DNA of 64,000 nucleotides from Dryocola clanedunensis subsp. sulfonylureivorans (GTDB lineage Bacteria > Pseudomonadota > Gammaproteobacteria > Enterobacterales > Enterobacteriaceae), in the NCBI RefSeq assembly GCF_016756775.1, contig NZ_JAERMU010000020.1:22578-86577 (forward strand). Direction: 5' to 3'. Under the pieces are notes generated by a model. It searched no databases and had not been told where the DNA came from. It saw nothing but the letters and a program-made list of their open reading frames with translations. Below, in pieces: positions 8,409 through 17,465 of the stretch. The stretch's first letter is position 1. Every line of letters starts with the position of its first letter. Made by a program: the position numbers and the translations under genes.

Positions 8409-9776
8409 TCAGTAAACCCAGTTAGCGATACAGGCAGGACGATTCATTGTACAGGTCGAGCCTCCGCTGTGTCCGGAGCAGCTACCGACATCATCTACAA
8501 CGGCAAGTCCGCCCATGCCGACGGTGACCAGAGTGACCATGCTGTTATTTCTGTTGGGCATATCGAATCCCCCGGGCTGCCATTCATAATCTGTACCACT
8601 AGAGTTAATTGTTTTGGTCCAGAATCTGCCCTCCTCATCGAGTTTTGCGTAAAACATATCGTAGCCTGACTTCCCGGACGTTTTGATCCCGCAGGAAATA
8701 GTCTGCGGCTTCGGCATTTTCAGGCCACCGCCCGCTGAGGACCATTTGCCGGAGATGCAGAACAGGGGGCTGCCGATAGTGTCGCGGCTGAAAAGCCCGT
8801 TAGGGCTGCAGGCTGTCCCCGCCACGTTCACCTTATCGAGTTGCAGCACCTCCCCGGTGGCCAGTCGTCCGTTTGCACGCACGGTGGCGCCCTGCATAGC
8901 GGCGCTGGCGGTGACCGATTTCGCGCTGACGGCATTGCTGGCCGTCAGGTTCTGGGTGTTGACCGCAGAGCTTGCGGTCAGGATGTTGGTGTTGACCCTG
9001 CTGCTCGCACTCAAATCCCGCGTGCTGATGGACTGGTTTGCCGTCAGCGTGTTGGTGGTGACCTTATCGCTGGCCGTCAGGATTTTCGTATTCACCGTCG
9101 CGGCGTTGCTGATGTTGTTCGCATCCATATCCAGTGCGGTTTTCATCTGATTCAGCGCCGGGTGACCGTCAACGGAATAGCGGTACAGACGGTCACCGGC
9201 ACCCGCGCCGCCGCCCAGCTTGTCTGAGGGAATGAAGGTGACCAGATGGCCCGGCGTCGAGCTCAGGCCGTAGTCGGTCAGTTTCACCTCCCAGCCGCCG
9301 AACGCGCCCTGCGCAATATTTCGCTCATGCACGTAGCCGGCCATGCCGCCCGCCTTTGCCGAGATGGTTCGCAGACCGTCGAACGGGATTTCCGTCCCGT
9401 TTTCGGTCATCACAAACCCCACCAGGCGGGTACTGAATTTCGGGTTGACGGCAATCAGGATTTTGTAGGTCTGATTTGCGTTATTAGTGAGGGAGAAGCC
9501 GGGCACCAGATAGCCTGCGTCCCGCAGCGCCTCCGGTGTCACCCGTCCGGGCTGTCCGACTTTTACCGTGCGGGCAAGGTCGGTGTAATTGTCGTGAATG
9601 TAAGCCGTCGCCGCGCTGCTCACTGCTTTCATATGGATCGCGGTGTGATTGTACTCAAGCTCATTGAGGCTTTGTTTCTTGTAAAAACCCCAGACGATAA
9701 GCATGCCCAGGATGATGATGAGGACGAACATCATTTCAGGCAGCGTGACGCCGGCGTGTATTTTCCGTGTTTTCAA
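8409..9776 (-). CDS. pilV: PilV minor pilin / tip adhesin
   Basis: 455 residues from TTG 9776, whose last two bases overlap the pilU stop (TTGA); a GGAG site lies upstream. An ATG at 9815 is in frame but would add 13 residues before the prepilin leader. From the TTG the protein begins with a short basic leader ending in Gly, then VTLPEMMFVLIIILGML, a class-B type IV prepilin cleavage site and N-terminal helix. Residues near 228-304 are seven 11-residue repeats forming a fibrous stretch. A C-terminal Cys-containing domain follows (CSPNG, SCGIKTSG, SCSGHSGGSTCTMN). In R64 the PilV C-terminus determines recipient specificity and is swapped by a shufflon; none is seen here. Confidence 0.82.
   Translation of the reverse strand: MKTRKIHAGVTLPEMMFVLIIILGMLIVWGFYKKQSLNELEYNHTAIHMKAVSSAATAYIHDNYTDLARTVKVGQPGRVTPEALRDAGYLVPGFSLTNNANQTYKILIAVNPKFSTRLVGFVMTENGTEIPFDGLRTISAKAGGMAGYVHERNIAQGAFGGWEVKLTDYGLSSTPGHLVTFIPSDKLGGGAGAGDRLYRYSVDGHPALNQMKTALDMDANNISNAATVNTKILTASDKVTTNTLTANQSISTRDLSASSRVNTNILTASSAVNTQNLTASNAVSAKSVTASAAMQGATVRANGRLATGEVLQLDKVNVAGTACSPNGLFSRDTIGSPLFCISGKWSSAGGGLKMPKPQTISCGIKTSGKSGYDMFYAKLDEEGRFWTKTINSSGTDYEWQPGGFDMPNRNNSMVTLVTVGMGGLAVVDDVGSCSGHSGGSTCTMNRPACIANWVY
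8865..9095 (-). repeat. Seven tandem 33-bp repeats in pilV
   Basis: Seven consecutive 11-residue units of the type VNTxxLTASxx (for example VNTKILTASDK and VNTNILTASSA), with some divergence in the last two. The period is exact in the protein. Such repeats suggest a repetitive beta or fibre-like stalk, as in phage tail fibres, between the pilin part and the C-terminal domain. Confidence 0.85.
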
Positions 9777-10399
9777 ATGCTCATTCTCCAGGTACCGGTA
9801 AGGAAGGGCTGACAAAGTCCGTACAGCGTGGAAAAAAACACCACGAAAGGTGCAAGAGGAAGCGCCTGCGCGCGTAAATGTCGTGCGCTCAGGGCCATCA
9901 GCAGCAGGCCTGCCAGCATCAGGGCAAATGCCGTGGTCAGTGAGAAAAGTCCGGCGAATCCACTCATCATCCAGACATCCCCCATCCCCAGCGCCTCACG
10001 ACCATACAACCGCGTAAACCCCCGGCGCAGCGCAGCCAGCAGCAGCCACACGGCGGTCATGTCCTGCACGGCGTTGAGCTTGTCACCGGGGCACAGCACA
10101 AGGGCGCAGAGACAAAAGGGGGCGGTGAACTCCAGCGGAAGCCAGCGGTTAGACAGGTCGGTGATGACAAAAGAGAGGCTGAAGACATACAGCATCAGTA
10201 GCCGGGATGCCGGCAGGTAGCGGGCTGACAGGACATCCGGGATGAGCGCAAGAATGCACAGGGTGAAGCCTGAATACAGCAGCCAGCAGAGGCCGCGCTT
10301 TAGCTGCCTGCCGTCATGCCGGCGAATAAACCACCGGCTGGCGTCCAGCGACAGCCAGGGCAAAAGCACGGCCAGCAGTACAAAGACCAGGGCCGTCAT
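9773..10399 (-). CDS. pilU: PilU prepilin peptidase
   Basis: 208 residues, strongly hydrophobic, with about seven membrane segments. It has the two aspartates expected of A24 prepilin peptidases: VITDLSNRWLP and GMGDVWMM. The N-terminal cysteine/methylase region of long PilD enzymes is absent, as in R64 PilU. It would cleave the leaders of PilS and PilV in the inner membrane. It starts 58 nt after pilS and overlaps pilV. Confidence 0.88.
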   Translation of the reverse strand: MTALVFVLLAVLLPWLSLDASRWFIRRHDGRQLKRGLCWLLYSGFTLCILALIPDVLSARYLPASRLLMLYVFSLSFVITDLSNRWLPLEFTAPFCLCALVLCPGDKLNAVQDMTAVWLLLAALRRGFTRLYGREALGMGDVWMMSGFAGLFSLTTAFALMLAGLLLMALSARHLRAQALPLAPFVVFFSTLYGLCQPFLTGTWRMSI

Positions 10400-10457
10400 A
10401 AGGGAGCCTTTATCGCAACATCAGTATGCAGGCGGACAGTCCGCCTGCGCATGTTCA

Positions 10458-11027
10458 TCAGGTATTGCTGATAAATTCCAGCGTATTGGTTCCAGTCGCC
10501 CCTTTATCAGACAGGCACTGGCTGCTGGCATCCGTCGGGGTGATCGTGCCGTCGGTCTGCTCGCCGTTGATGGCGATATGGTCAACCACCGCGCTGCCGC
10601 TGATTTTAACGGCAAGCGTTGCGCAGACGTTCTGAGGGATCCCGTCGTAGGTGAGCTTAAAGCCGGTGTTATTGCCGTTAGCATCCGCAACGGGTGCGAC
10701 GGTCACATGCCCGCTCCAGGCGTTCTGCAGGGTGGCCGAACCGGTTGTTTTATCGCCGGTGATGTTCATGGTTTCCGGGACGCCACCAAACTGAATGAGA
10801 ATACCGGTCATTTCCGTTTCGCTGGCGTAATCATAAATCCCCTTCTGCTTGAGCAGAGAGTGCGTCTTACCCAGCATGAAGTGGATGTTCTGTATCTCAT
10901 CATTAATGGAGTTGCTGTTACCCGCTGATTTGGACATCGTGATCACGCCGACGATGATAGCCAGCACGACGACAAGCCATAAGATTATCTCCATCAGGGT
11001 CGTGCCCTTGTGAGGTTGGGTTTTCAT
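10458..11027 (-). CDS. pilS: PilS major type IVb prepilin
   Basis: 189 residues. A short leader ends in HKG, followed by TTLMEIILWLVVVLAIIVG, the cleaved prepilin N-terminal helix with Glu in the fifth-residue region. The C-terminal half has a Cys pair (NVCATL and SQCLSD) fitting the usual pilin disulfide. It should be the main subunit of the thin pilus used in liquid mating. It has an AGGAAA-type site before ATG 11027. Confidence 0.9.
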   Translation of the reverse strand: MKTQPHKGTTLMEIILWLVVVLAIIVGVITMSKSAGNSNSINDEIQNIHFMLGKTHSLLKQKGIYDYASETEMTGILIQFGGVPETMNITGDKTTGSATLQNAWSGHVTVAPVADANGNNTGFKLTYDGIPQNVCATLAVKISGSAVVDHIAINGEQTDGTITPTDASSQCLSDKGATGTNTLEFISNT

Positions 11028-11041
11028 AGTTTTCCTTAGGG

Positions 11042-12148
11042 TTAGCTGCCGATGCCGGCAAGGTTAGAAATAGACTGGGTGGCATACACAATGGCCATCA
11101 GGTAGCTGGTCACCAGGCACAGGCAAATGCCGGACAGCCAGGCAAGACGGGATTTAACCCGCCGGACGGCGTGGGTCAGCCAGGTGTGGGCAAAGTTTTC
11201 GATAATTTCCTCACCGTTGTCGCCGCCGGTAAGCAGGATGAGCTTGTTCACGCATTCCCGGGAGGGAAAGTCGAAGCCGGTGTTCTTCAGGGCCATTCCC
11301 AGGTGCGCGCCGCTGTTCACTTCGCGGCGGGCCGCATCCAGACGTTCCAGAAGCCAGGGCGAAGCGTGACGGCTGAGAATGTTGAAGCAGTCCAGCACCT
11401 GGAGGTTTGCCCGCTGCAGGGCCGCCAGGTTCAGCAGAAAGCTCACCCCCTGAATGTCCCGGTAGATTGACCAGGGCATCATCAGATCCAGCCGCTTTCT
11501 GATGTGTCCGGTGTAGTTTCCCAGCGACCAGATAACCAGGCTTATCAGAATGAAGAGCAGGATCAGCAGCGCAGGTCCGTTGACCGTGACGGCCTCTGAA
11601 AGGGTCGCTACCCATTTCAGCGCGCCGGTCCAGTTCTCCCGGGGGGCGAGACGGCTGAGTTTGGGGATAAACTCCACGGTGAAGGTGTACATCAGAAAGA
11701 ACATCGAACTTAGCAGCAGCAGCGGATAGGCCAGCGTGCTGATACATTCAAAGAGCATTGAGGTGGTGCTGTCCACGACTTTAATGGTGCGCCTGAGGGC
11801 GTCAGCTAGTTTCCCGTCAAGCAGCCCGGCACCAATCAGGGCGACCTCCTGAGGCGGCACCCATTCGGCCAGCGCGATATCCAGCTTCTGCCCGTTGTTC
11901 AGGGCGGTCATACAGTCCTTGATGCAGTGTGCGGTGCTGTTTTCGGGCTTCTCACCAAAGTCGGTGGTCACCAGGTAAATGTCGTTCAGCGCCGGCATCA
12001 GCTGCCGGTTGTTATCGAGCAGGAAGGCCAGCTCTTCGTAGAGCGCGCGCCGCTCACGTGAGGAGAAGGTTTTTTGGCCGACGTACTGATTCAGGCGCTG
12101 AAAGTTGTCCTTTACCGCTGCCAGCAGCGGGTTGTCCGTCAGTCGCAC
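11042..12148 (-). CDS. pilR: PilR inner-membrane platform protein
   Basis: 368 residues of the GspF/PilC family: two copies of the GspF cytoplasmic domain (about 25-140 and 225-330) separated by membrane helices at about 136-160 and 193-215, and a final helix near 340-360. It anchors the PilQ ATPase and the growing pilus in the inner membrane. The first bases overlap the end of pilQ by 10 nt. Confidence 0.9.
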   Translation of the reverse strand: MRLTDNPLLAAVKDNFQRLNQYVGQKTFSSRERRALYEELAFLLDNNRQLMPALNDIYLVTTDFGEKPENSTAHCIKDCMTALNNGQKLDIALAEWVPPQEVALIGAGLLDGKLADALRRTIKVVDSTTSMLFECISTLAYPLLLLSSMFFLMYTFTVEFIPKLSRLAPRENWTGALKWVATLSEAVTVNGPALLILLFILISLVIWSLGNYTGHIRKRLDLMMPWSIYRDIQGVSFLLNLAALQRANLQVLDCFNILSRHASPWLLERLDAARREVNSGAHLGMALKNTGFDFPSRECVNKLILLTGGDNGEEIIENFAHTWLTHAVRRVKSRLAWLSGICLCLVTSYLMAIVYATQSISNLAGIGS

Positions 12149-13629
12149 AGAAACTCCTTATCCTCATCAAGGGGGCAAATTTTGTGGGCGTGAAGCGGAT
12201 CGACCAGGCCGGCGTTGATGACGCGAATAAGATGTTCATGGCGCGTTATTCCGCCTTCCTCCCGGTGCCAGTGCCGGCGTGCCGCCAGACGACCTTCTTC
12301 CTTATAGATTTTCATCATCCGGATAGTCGGCTTCACCACTTCGGCCACCACGATCCTGCCGGTTACCCCCTGGCTGACGCTGCTGCCCATGACCTCCTTG
12401 CGGCAGTGTGAACAGCCCTGCGGATTGCGAAAACGCACGCTGGCGGTATCACAGTGATCCTGGACCAGGGCCTTATCAGCAAAAGCCATCTGCGCGCTCA
12501 CCTCATCCCACGTCAGGCAGCAGGCGGGGCACAGCGTCTGTACCAGGCGCTGGCTGATAAGCCCGACCATCAGCTGCGGATCGGCAAGGGTTGCAAGGGA
12601 CAAACCGAAGGTCATCAGACGCTCAGGAATGGTAAAGGCATCATTGGAGTGCAGGGTGGTCAGAATAATGTGTCCGGTCTGGGCGGCAACGGTGGCCGTT
12701 CTGGCGGAGTTCAGGCAGCGTATCTCCCCAATCACCATCGCGTCCGGATCAAGGCGTAAACCGGCGGTCATGGTTCTCACCCAGGCATCAGAAAGCTCTT
12801 CCGGATTATTACGGTCGGCCACAATGGCAATCTGCACGCCGGCAATTTTTCCTTCTGGCGGATCCTCAACGGCAATGAGGTTTTTTTTGCCTCCGGTGAG
12901 CGCCATATAGCGGCTGGCCATACTGCGCAGGGTGGTGCTTTTTCCCGAGCCGGTCGGGCCGGACAGCACCATCATCCCTTCGGGCTTGCCCAGCTGCTCC
13001 TCGATAATCGCCCGCTGTTCGGGCAGGAAGCCCAGCGCCTCAAGGGTCGGGGGCGTGTCGGCGTCGTCTGGGATGATTCGCATCACCACGTTCAGGCCGT
13101 AGACGGTCGGCGTATGCGCATAGCGCGCCCCGAAAAGGCCCAGGTCCTTAACGAACTCTTCTTTCAGACGACCGTCCTGCTGGCGCGTCGCAATAAAGTT
13201 CTTTTCGGCCATGTCGCACATCGACTGATAAATGGTCGAGGCCATTGCCTCACCTTCTTCCGTTTTGCCGGTGTCGATATCTTCCAGGTCACCGTTGATG
13301 CGAAACAGCGTGCGGGAGATGCCCGCTTCGCCAATGCGCAGATGGATATCAGACGCGCCGACGTGCATCGCCTGCTGGAACATGTCGCGCACCTTGCGCT
13401 GGTTCTCGCTGGTCACAACCAGCGAGGCCTTGTCCTCCTGCTGTAGCTTAAGCTGCGCAAATTCCACGAACTCGGGCTCGCGTCCGGTTTTGTCCCGGAC
13501 CTGACGGCAGAACGACTGGATCTGCTGATGGCCCCGGTCGTTTTGCGAAACAAGAAACTTATCGGCGCTGAGATAAACGTATTCGGCGATGGCGGCGGGA
13601 ATGAGTATGTCGTGAAGAGAGATATCCAT
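12139..13629 (-). CDS. pilQ: PilQ assembly ATPase
   Basis: 496 residues, GspE family. Walker A is GPTGSGKS at 224-231; the Walker B block is DAMVIGEIR at 296-304; ASDIHLR is at 92-98. Two cysteine pairs, CPAC (367-370) and CSHC (406-409), form the likely zinc-binding insertion of assembly ATPases. It drives pilus polymerisation from the cytoplasm. Note the name clash with Pseudomonas PilQ, which is a secretin. Confidence 0.92.
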   Translation of the reverse strand: MDISLHDILIPAAIAEYVYLSADKFLVSQNDRGHQQIQSFCRQVRDKTGREPEFVEFAQLKLQQEDKASLVVTSENQRKVRDMFQQAMHVGASDIHLRIGEAGISRTLFRINGDLEDIDTGKTEEGEAMASTIYQSMCDMAEKNFIATRQQDGRLKEEFVKDLGLFGARYAHTPTVYGLNVVMRIIPDDADTPPTLEALGFLPEQRAIIEEQLGKPEGMMVLSGPTGSGKSTTLRSMASRYMALTGGKKNLIAVEDPPEGKIAGVQIAIVADRNNPEELSDAWVRTMTAGLRLDPDAMVIGEIRCLNSARTATVAAQTGHIILTTLHSNDAFTIPERLMTFGLSLATLADPQLMVGLISQRLVQTLCPACCLTWDEVSAQMAFADKALVQDHCDTASVRFRNPQGCSHCRKEVMGSSVSQGVTGRIVVAEVVKPTIRMMKIYKEEGRLAARRHWHREEGGITRHEHLIRVINAGLVDPLHAHKICPLDEDKEFLCD

Positions 13630-13635
13630 TGAACC

Positions 13636-14109
13636 TCAGGGCATCATTGGCAGGGAGATAACCCGCCCGCTATGGTCGGTCACTGACACGGCCCGGGCGC
13701 TGATTTTTTTGACGGTGAATTCACTGCCCGGCACGGGCTGGCCCGTCGCGACAAACGCGACAGCGCCATCGGACAGCACAAGGCGTGCGCTCAGGTGCGT
13801 ACCTGCGCCGGATATTTCCCGCACCCGGGGGAGCGCTGGGGACTGACGGGTCGGTTTCACCTCAGTCTTGCCAGCCGACGGGGTGGCCATCGGAGCAGGG
13901 ATCTCTTCCCCGCTGATCCCTCGTTTTGCCTTATCCCGCGCCGCCTGGGCTTCATACAGAATGGTTTGCGACTGGATTTGCTCCAGACGCGCAAAGGTCA
14001 GGCTTTGCGCGGGGGCGGCCTCAGGCGTCTGAACTGAGGCGCAGACCGGCAGGGACAGCAGGGCGGTAAGCAGGAGCGCCCGCCTTGCCGGGGCGTTAGT
14101 GTGCGGCAT
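13636..14109 (-). CDS. pilP: PilP pilus assembly protein, periplasmic
   Basis: 157 residues from ATG 14109, chosen because GGAGATC lies just upstream and because residues 1-25 then form a signal peptide (ARRALLLTALLSLPVCA). An in-frame ATG at 14157 would bury this signal. The middle contains a predicted coiled-coil-like segment (LTFARLEQIQSQTILYEAQA) and the end a small beta domain (VSVTDHSGRVISLPMMP). It matches R64 PilP in size and place and overlaps pilO by 14 nt. Confidence 0.8.
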   Translation of the reverse strand: MPHTNAPARRALLLTALLSLPVCASVQTPEAAPAQSLTFARLEQIQSQTILYEAQAARDKAKRGISGEEIPAPMATPSAGKTEVKPTRQSPALPRVREISGAGTHLSARLVLSDGAVAFVATGQPVPGSEFTVKKISARAVSVTDHSGRVISLPMMP

Positions 14110-15373
14110 AAAGATCTCCGTTAAGAACGTAGTGGATGCGGCCCGGGCTGCGGGCAAAGCTGACTTTGCTTACCCTGAAGCCATCCGGTATGTCACCGGT
14201 GAACAAATGTTCGGGGGGGATGTCCGTTTTCAGGGTCCAGGTAAACTGCCGCCACGGGAGCGGGATTTTTTCGCCCACCGGTAAGGGCTGAATGGTGACC
14301 GTCGCATCGAGGCGCTGGGCGTAATTGACCAGCCACTGCAAAAGCCGCTTTTCCGGGATGAGTTTGTCCTGATGGCGGGCAGGTTCGACGGGCACCGGGA
14401 GAACGAACTGCGCCGTGCTGCCGGCACCCGGGATATCAAATTCCGGCGTTACCGGGTAATAGTGCGGCAGGCGTTCAAGAAAACCGGCGACGGTGCCGTG
14501 ATTGCCCCGGGCATAACGGGTCATCAGGATCCGGTCACCGGACGTATCGCGGGGGCCACACTCCGCAAGATTCAGCGTCCACCCTTCGATGGCCAGCGGC
14601 AGCGTTTTCCACTGCCCGACACAGGCACCGATAAAATCCGCGGGCCGGCTCTGCGTAAGCCACGGTCGGCTTACCGGTATGGTTTTGTGTCTGGCCGCCT
14701 TGCGTTTGTCCCTGAGAGCCTTCAGGGCGTGGAGTCGCTCCGCTTCCTGCTGCTGTGCCACATAGTGCCAGGTATAGCCGCCGGCCAGGGCAAGCAGGAT
14801 CAGACCCAGCAGCCAGGACTGCTGTTTCTGACGGGAGACGGGACGCAGCCTGCAGCGCCAGAGATGCTGCCAGCGGGCAATGCCGGTCAGGCTCTTCAGG
14901 ATATCCTCTACCGTCAGCGCAGCGCTGATGTCCTGGCCGAGGAACCCCGCCGGTGCGAGCGTGAACATCTCCTTCTGGGTATGAAACTTCTTAAACTCAT
15001 CAATGCCGGCAATCATTTCGTCTCGGCTGCCGGTCACATCGGACAGCACGGACAGCTCCCCTTTGTTGAGCGCTACAAACCACCAGGTGTCATCACCGAG
15101 CGGAATGACAGCCACGCCGTTATCGCCGTGCTGTTTCAGCAGGGGCAGCGCAAGCAGCGCCAGGGAATAGCACGGGCCTTTGCGCGTTTTCAGGTCGGTA
15201 TCTGCCGTCCCCAGCAGGACGCCCTCCGCATTGAGGGCGGACATAAAGGTGAACAGAGAGGCATTGTCGTTTCGGGCGAGTATTCGCAGCGCCCGTTCGC
15301 GCCGGTCAGACTGGAAGTGCCAGTTCATGCCGGCGATAAGATTCAGGTTTCCCTGTCGCAAAAGCATCGTCAC
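14096..15373 (-). CDS. pilO: PilO pilus assembly protein
   Basis: 425 residues with a probable GTG start at 15373; a GGAG site is contributed by the last codon of pilN. A cytoplasmic N-terminal domain of about 185 residues is followed by one membrane helix (SWLLGLILLALAGGYTWHYV) and a periplasmic C-terminal half. This bitopic layout and size match R64 PilO, the inner-membrane alignment component. It starts 4 nt after the pilN stop. Confidence 0.85.
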   Translation of the reverse strand: MTMLLRQGNLNLIAGMNWHFQSDRRERALRILARNDNASLFTFMSALNAEGVLLGTADTDLKTRKGPCYSLALLALPLLKQHGDNGVAVIPLGDDTWWFVALNKGELSVLSDVTGSRDEMIAGIDEFKKFHTQKEMFTLAPAGFLGQDISAALTVEDILKSLTGIARWQHLWRCRLRPVSRQKQQSWLLGLILLALAGGYTWHYVAQQQEAERLHALKALRDKRKAARHKTIPVSRPWLTQSRPADFIGACVGQWKTLPLAIEGWTLNLAECGPRDTSGDRILMTRYARGNHGTVAGFLERLPHYYPVTPEFDIPGAGSTAQFVLPVPVEPARHQDKLIPEKRLLQWLVNYAQRLDATVTIQPLPVGEKIPLPWRQFTWTLKTDIPPEHLFTGDIPDGFRVSKVSFARSPGRIHYVLNGDLYAAH

Positions 15374-15377
15374 AGGC

Positions 15378-17009
15378 TTACTCCAGCAGGGTCGGGGTTA
15401 TCAGGATGACCAGCATGCTGTGGTCTTTTTCAGTATCCCCGCCGCCGCCGAGCGGCCAGAAGGACGGTGAGCTGACGCCTTCTTTACTGACGCTGTCATT
15501 CATCTGCTGGAAGCCGGACAGGACCAGCGTCTGACCCGTTTTCAGCATCGTGCGCTGGTTGAAGACGCGCATCTTCGTTTTCATCAACTCGGTGCTGGAA
15601 TTACCGCTGGTAAAGGTCCTGAACGTCGGATCGTCGCTCATGCTGAAGCTTGCCTGCAGCTGGACTTGATTGCTGCCCGGCAGAATGTACGGCAGCACCG
15701 TCATGTTAAAGCCGGTGGTAACGGTGGTTTTGCTGATGGACGTCGAGCTGCCGACGTTCGCCGTGTCCTCATTGGTGACGCTGTCTGCATAGTCCTGCTG
15801 GGTGCCAACCTGGATAGGCACCGCAGACAGGTTTGTCGTGGTGCTCGCCTCCTGGGTGACAATGCTGACCGAACCCTGCTGCGACAAGGCTTCGATAAAC
15901 GCCTTAGAGCCGGCCAGCCGGCCGTTAAGAATGGTGGCGCTGCCGGTGACCGCGCTGGTTGCCGTATCGGCCAGGGCGCTGGTCAGCGTGCCGGTGATAT
16001 CGCCCGCGCTGAAGATCATGTTCCAGTCGATACCAACCTGATCCGCGCTGTATTTATTGAGGCTCAATACCTCCACGTTCAGGACGACCTGCCGATTGAG
16101 CTCTTTGTTACGGTCGCTGACGTAGTGCTCTATTTCCGAGAGGATTTCCGGCGTGTCGGTCACCGTCAGGACGCCGGCCGAAAGGTAAGCCCGGCCCACG
16201 CCGGGGGTCAGCATGGATTTGACCGTTTCGTTGATGTCCTTGTAGAGCGTGGATTTCAGCGTGGTCGTCGTTTTCTGCTCGGTGTTGACGTCACCGCTAA
16301 GCCCGCCCGACGAGGAGCCGGAGCTGCCGGAGCTGGACGTGGTGCCTGACACCGTGTTGCTACGGTAATCCGTCACGCTGTCCATAAACAGCACCGGGAA
16401 GTTGCGGGTTTCGGTGTAGAAGACGGAGATCCGCCCGCGTTTATAGCGCCATGACAGGCCCAGACGGGTCGTGATGTTATCCATAAAGCCGGACAGCGAG
16501 CCCTGCCAGGCAACCCCGTGTAAGCCCGCCGGTATGCCGGCGGCACTGCTCTGGCGGCCTGAAGACGACATGGAGGCCAGTGGCATCATCTCCCCGGTCG
16601 CAGAAGGCGGCGGCAGCTTGCCCTGCACAACCGACGTGGCCGAGGCTCCGGTGCCGGACAGGACGCTCAGCGCATCCGGCGTGACGTTCACCGGGATATG
16701 ACAGGTGCGGTTGATGAAGGCCAGAAGCTCATGCAGCGACACCGCGCCGCTGCGGTTGTAGGTCAGCGGGCAGGGAGGCAGCTGCTGCTTCAGGTTCTGC
16801 CGGGCAATCGGCACGGGGTTGATCCACTGCCCTGACATCTCCGTCACGGGGGAGGGGCGGGTCACCGAGTCGATAGCCTTCTGGCCACGGCTCAGCTGCC
16901 TGTCCGTCGTGTCCATGGAGGCCTGCATATGCTGCAGCGGGGCACAGGCGGACAGGCCAAGCGCCAGAGAAATGACGGCCGCCACTCTGGTAAGAGGTAT
17001 TTTTTGCAT
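15378..17009 (-). CDS. pilN: PilN outer-membrane secretin lipoprotein
   Basis: 543 residues. The lipobox LSAC (Cys22) indicates a lipoprotein secretin as in R64 PilN and BfpB. The N domains span about 75-290, with a Ser/Gly-rich loop near 222-238. The secretin domain occupies the C-terminal 200 residues, ending with SMLVILITPTLLE, the common secretin closing motif. It forms the outer-membrane pore for the thin pilus. Confidence 0.92.
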   Translation of the reverse strand: MQKIPLTRVAAVISLALGLSACAPLQHMQASMDTTDRQLSRGQKAIDSVTRPSPVTEMSGQWINPVPIARQNLKQQLPPCPLTYNRSGAVSLHELLAFINRTCHIPVNVTPDALSVLSGTGASATSVVQGKLPPPSATGEMMPLASMSSSGRQSSAAGIPAGLHGVAWQGSLSGFMDNITTRLGLSWRYKRGRISVFYTETRNFPVLFMDSVTDYRSNTVSGTTSSSGSSGSSSGGLSGDVNTEQKTTTTLKSTLYKDINETVKSMLTPGVGRAYLSAGVLTVTDTPEILSEIEHYVSDRNKELNRQVVLNVEVLSLNKYSADQVGIDWNMIFSAGDITGTLTSALADTATSAVTGSATILNGRLAGSKAFIEALSQQGSVSIVTQEASTTTNLSAVPIQVGTQQDYADSVTNEDTANVGSSTSISKTTVTTGFNMTVLPYILPGSNQVQLQASFSMSDDPTFRTFTSGNSSTELMKTKMRVFNQRTMLKTGQTLVLSGFQQMNDSVSKEGVSSPSFWPLGGGGDTEKDHSMLVILITPTLLE

Positions 17010-17032
17010 AGGTTTTCCGGGAAGCGTGAAGG

Positions 17033-17458
17033 TTAGTTCATGTAGACGATGGTGCCGTCGGGAATATCAGAAGGCACATCCACCTGCATATCGGCGCCGA
17101 TGACGTCGTGCAGCTGGCCATTTTCAACCTTGCCAACGAGCGCTGAGATATCGCTGGCCAGCGCCAGCTCGTACAGCAGGCCAGGCTGAAAAGGTTGCCA
17201 GATGTAGGCGCGTCCCTGACGGACGATATGACGCGCATCCTCAGGCGGCCGGACCGGCAGCTTATCTTGCGGAATGCTGCCGTCGCGAAACGGATGGTCA
17301 TACAGGTAGTCGTTCATGGCGTTCATAAACGTAACGGTCTGGATAGCGCGCTGCTGCGTGGAGGCTATCCGTTCGGTTTCGGCCGTGACGGCCAGCTGCT
17401 GGTACTCCATAACTACATTCATCAGAAGGGCCAGCACCAGGGGGAGAAATATCAGCAT
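17033..17458 (-). CDS. pilM: PilM pilus assembly protein
   Basis: 141 residues. A hydrophobic N-terminus (MLIFLPLVLALLMNVVM) anchors a small periplasmic domain, about the same length as R64 PilM (about 145). It precedes pilN by 23 nt, as in R64. The function of PilM within the thin-pilus machine is not well defined. Confidence 0.75.
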   Translation of the reverse strand: MLIFLPLVLALLMNVVMEYQQLAVTAETERIASTQQRAIQTVTFMNAMNDYLYDHPFRDGSIPQDKLPVRPPEDARHIVRQGRAYIWQPFQPGLLYELALASDISALVGKVENGQLHDVIGADMQVDVPSDIPDGTIVYMN

Positions 17459-17465
17459 GACAACC

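Noticed and set aside
14372..15409. 345-codon plus-strand ORF opposite pilO
   Set aside because: Antisense to a well-supported pilO with known membrane layout; composition is typical of shadow frames.
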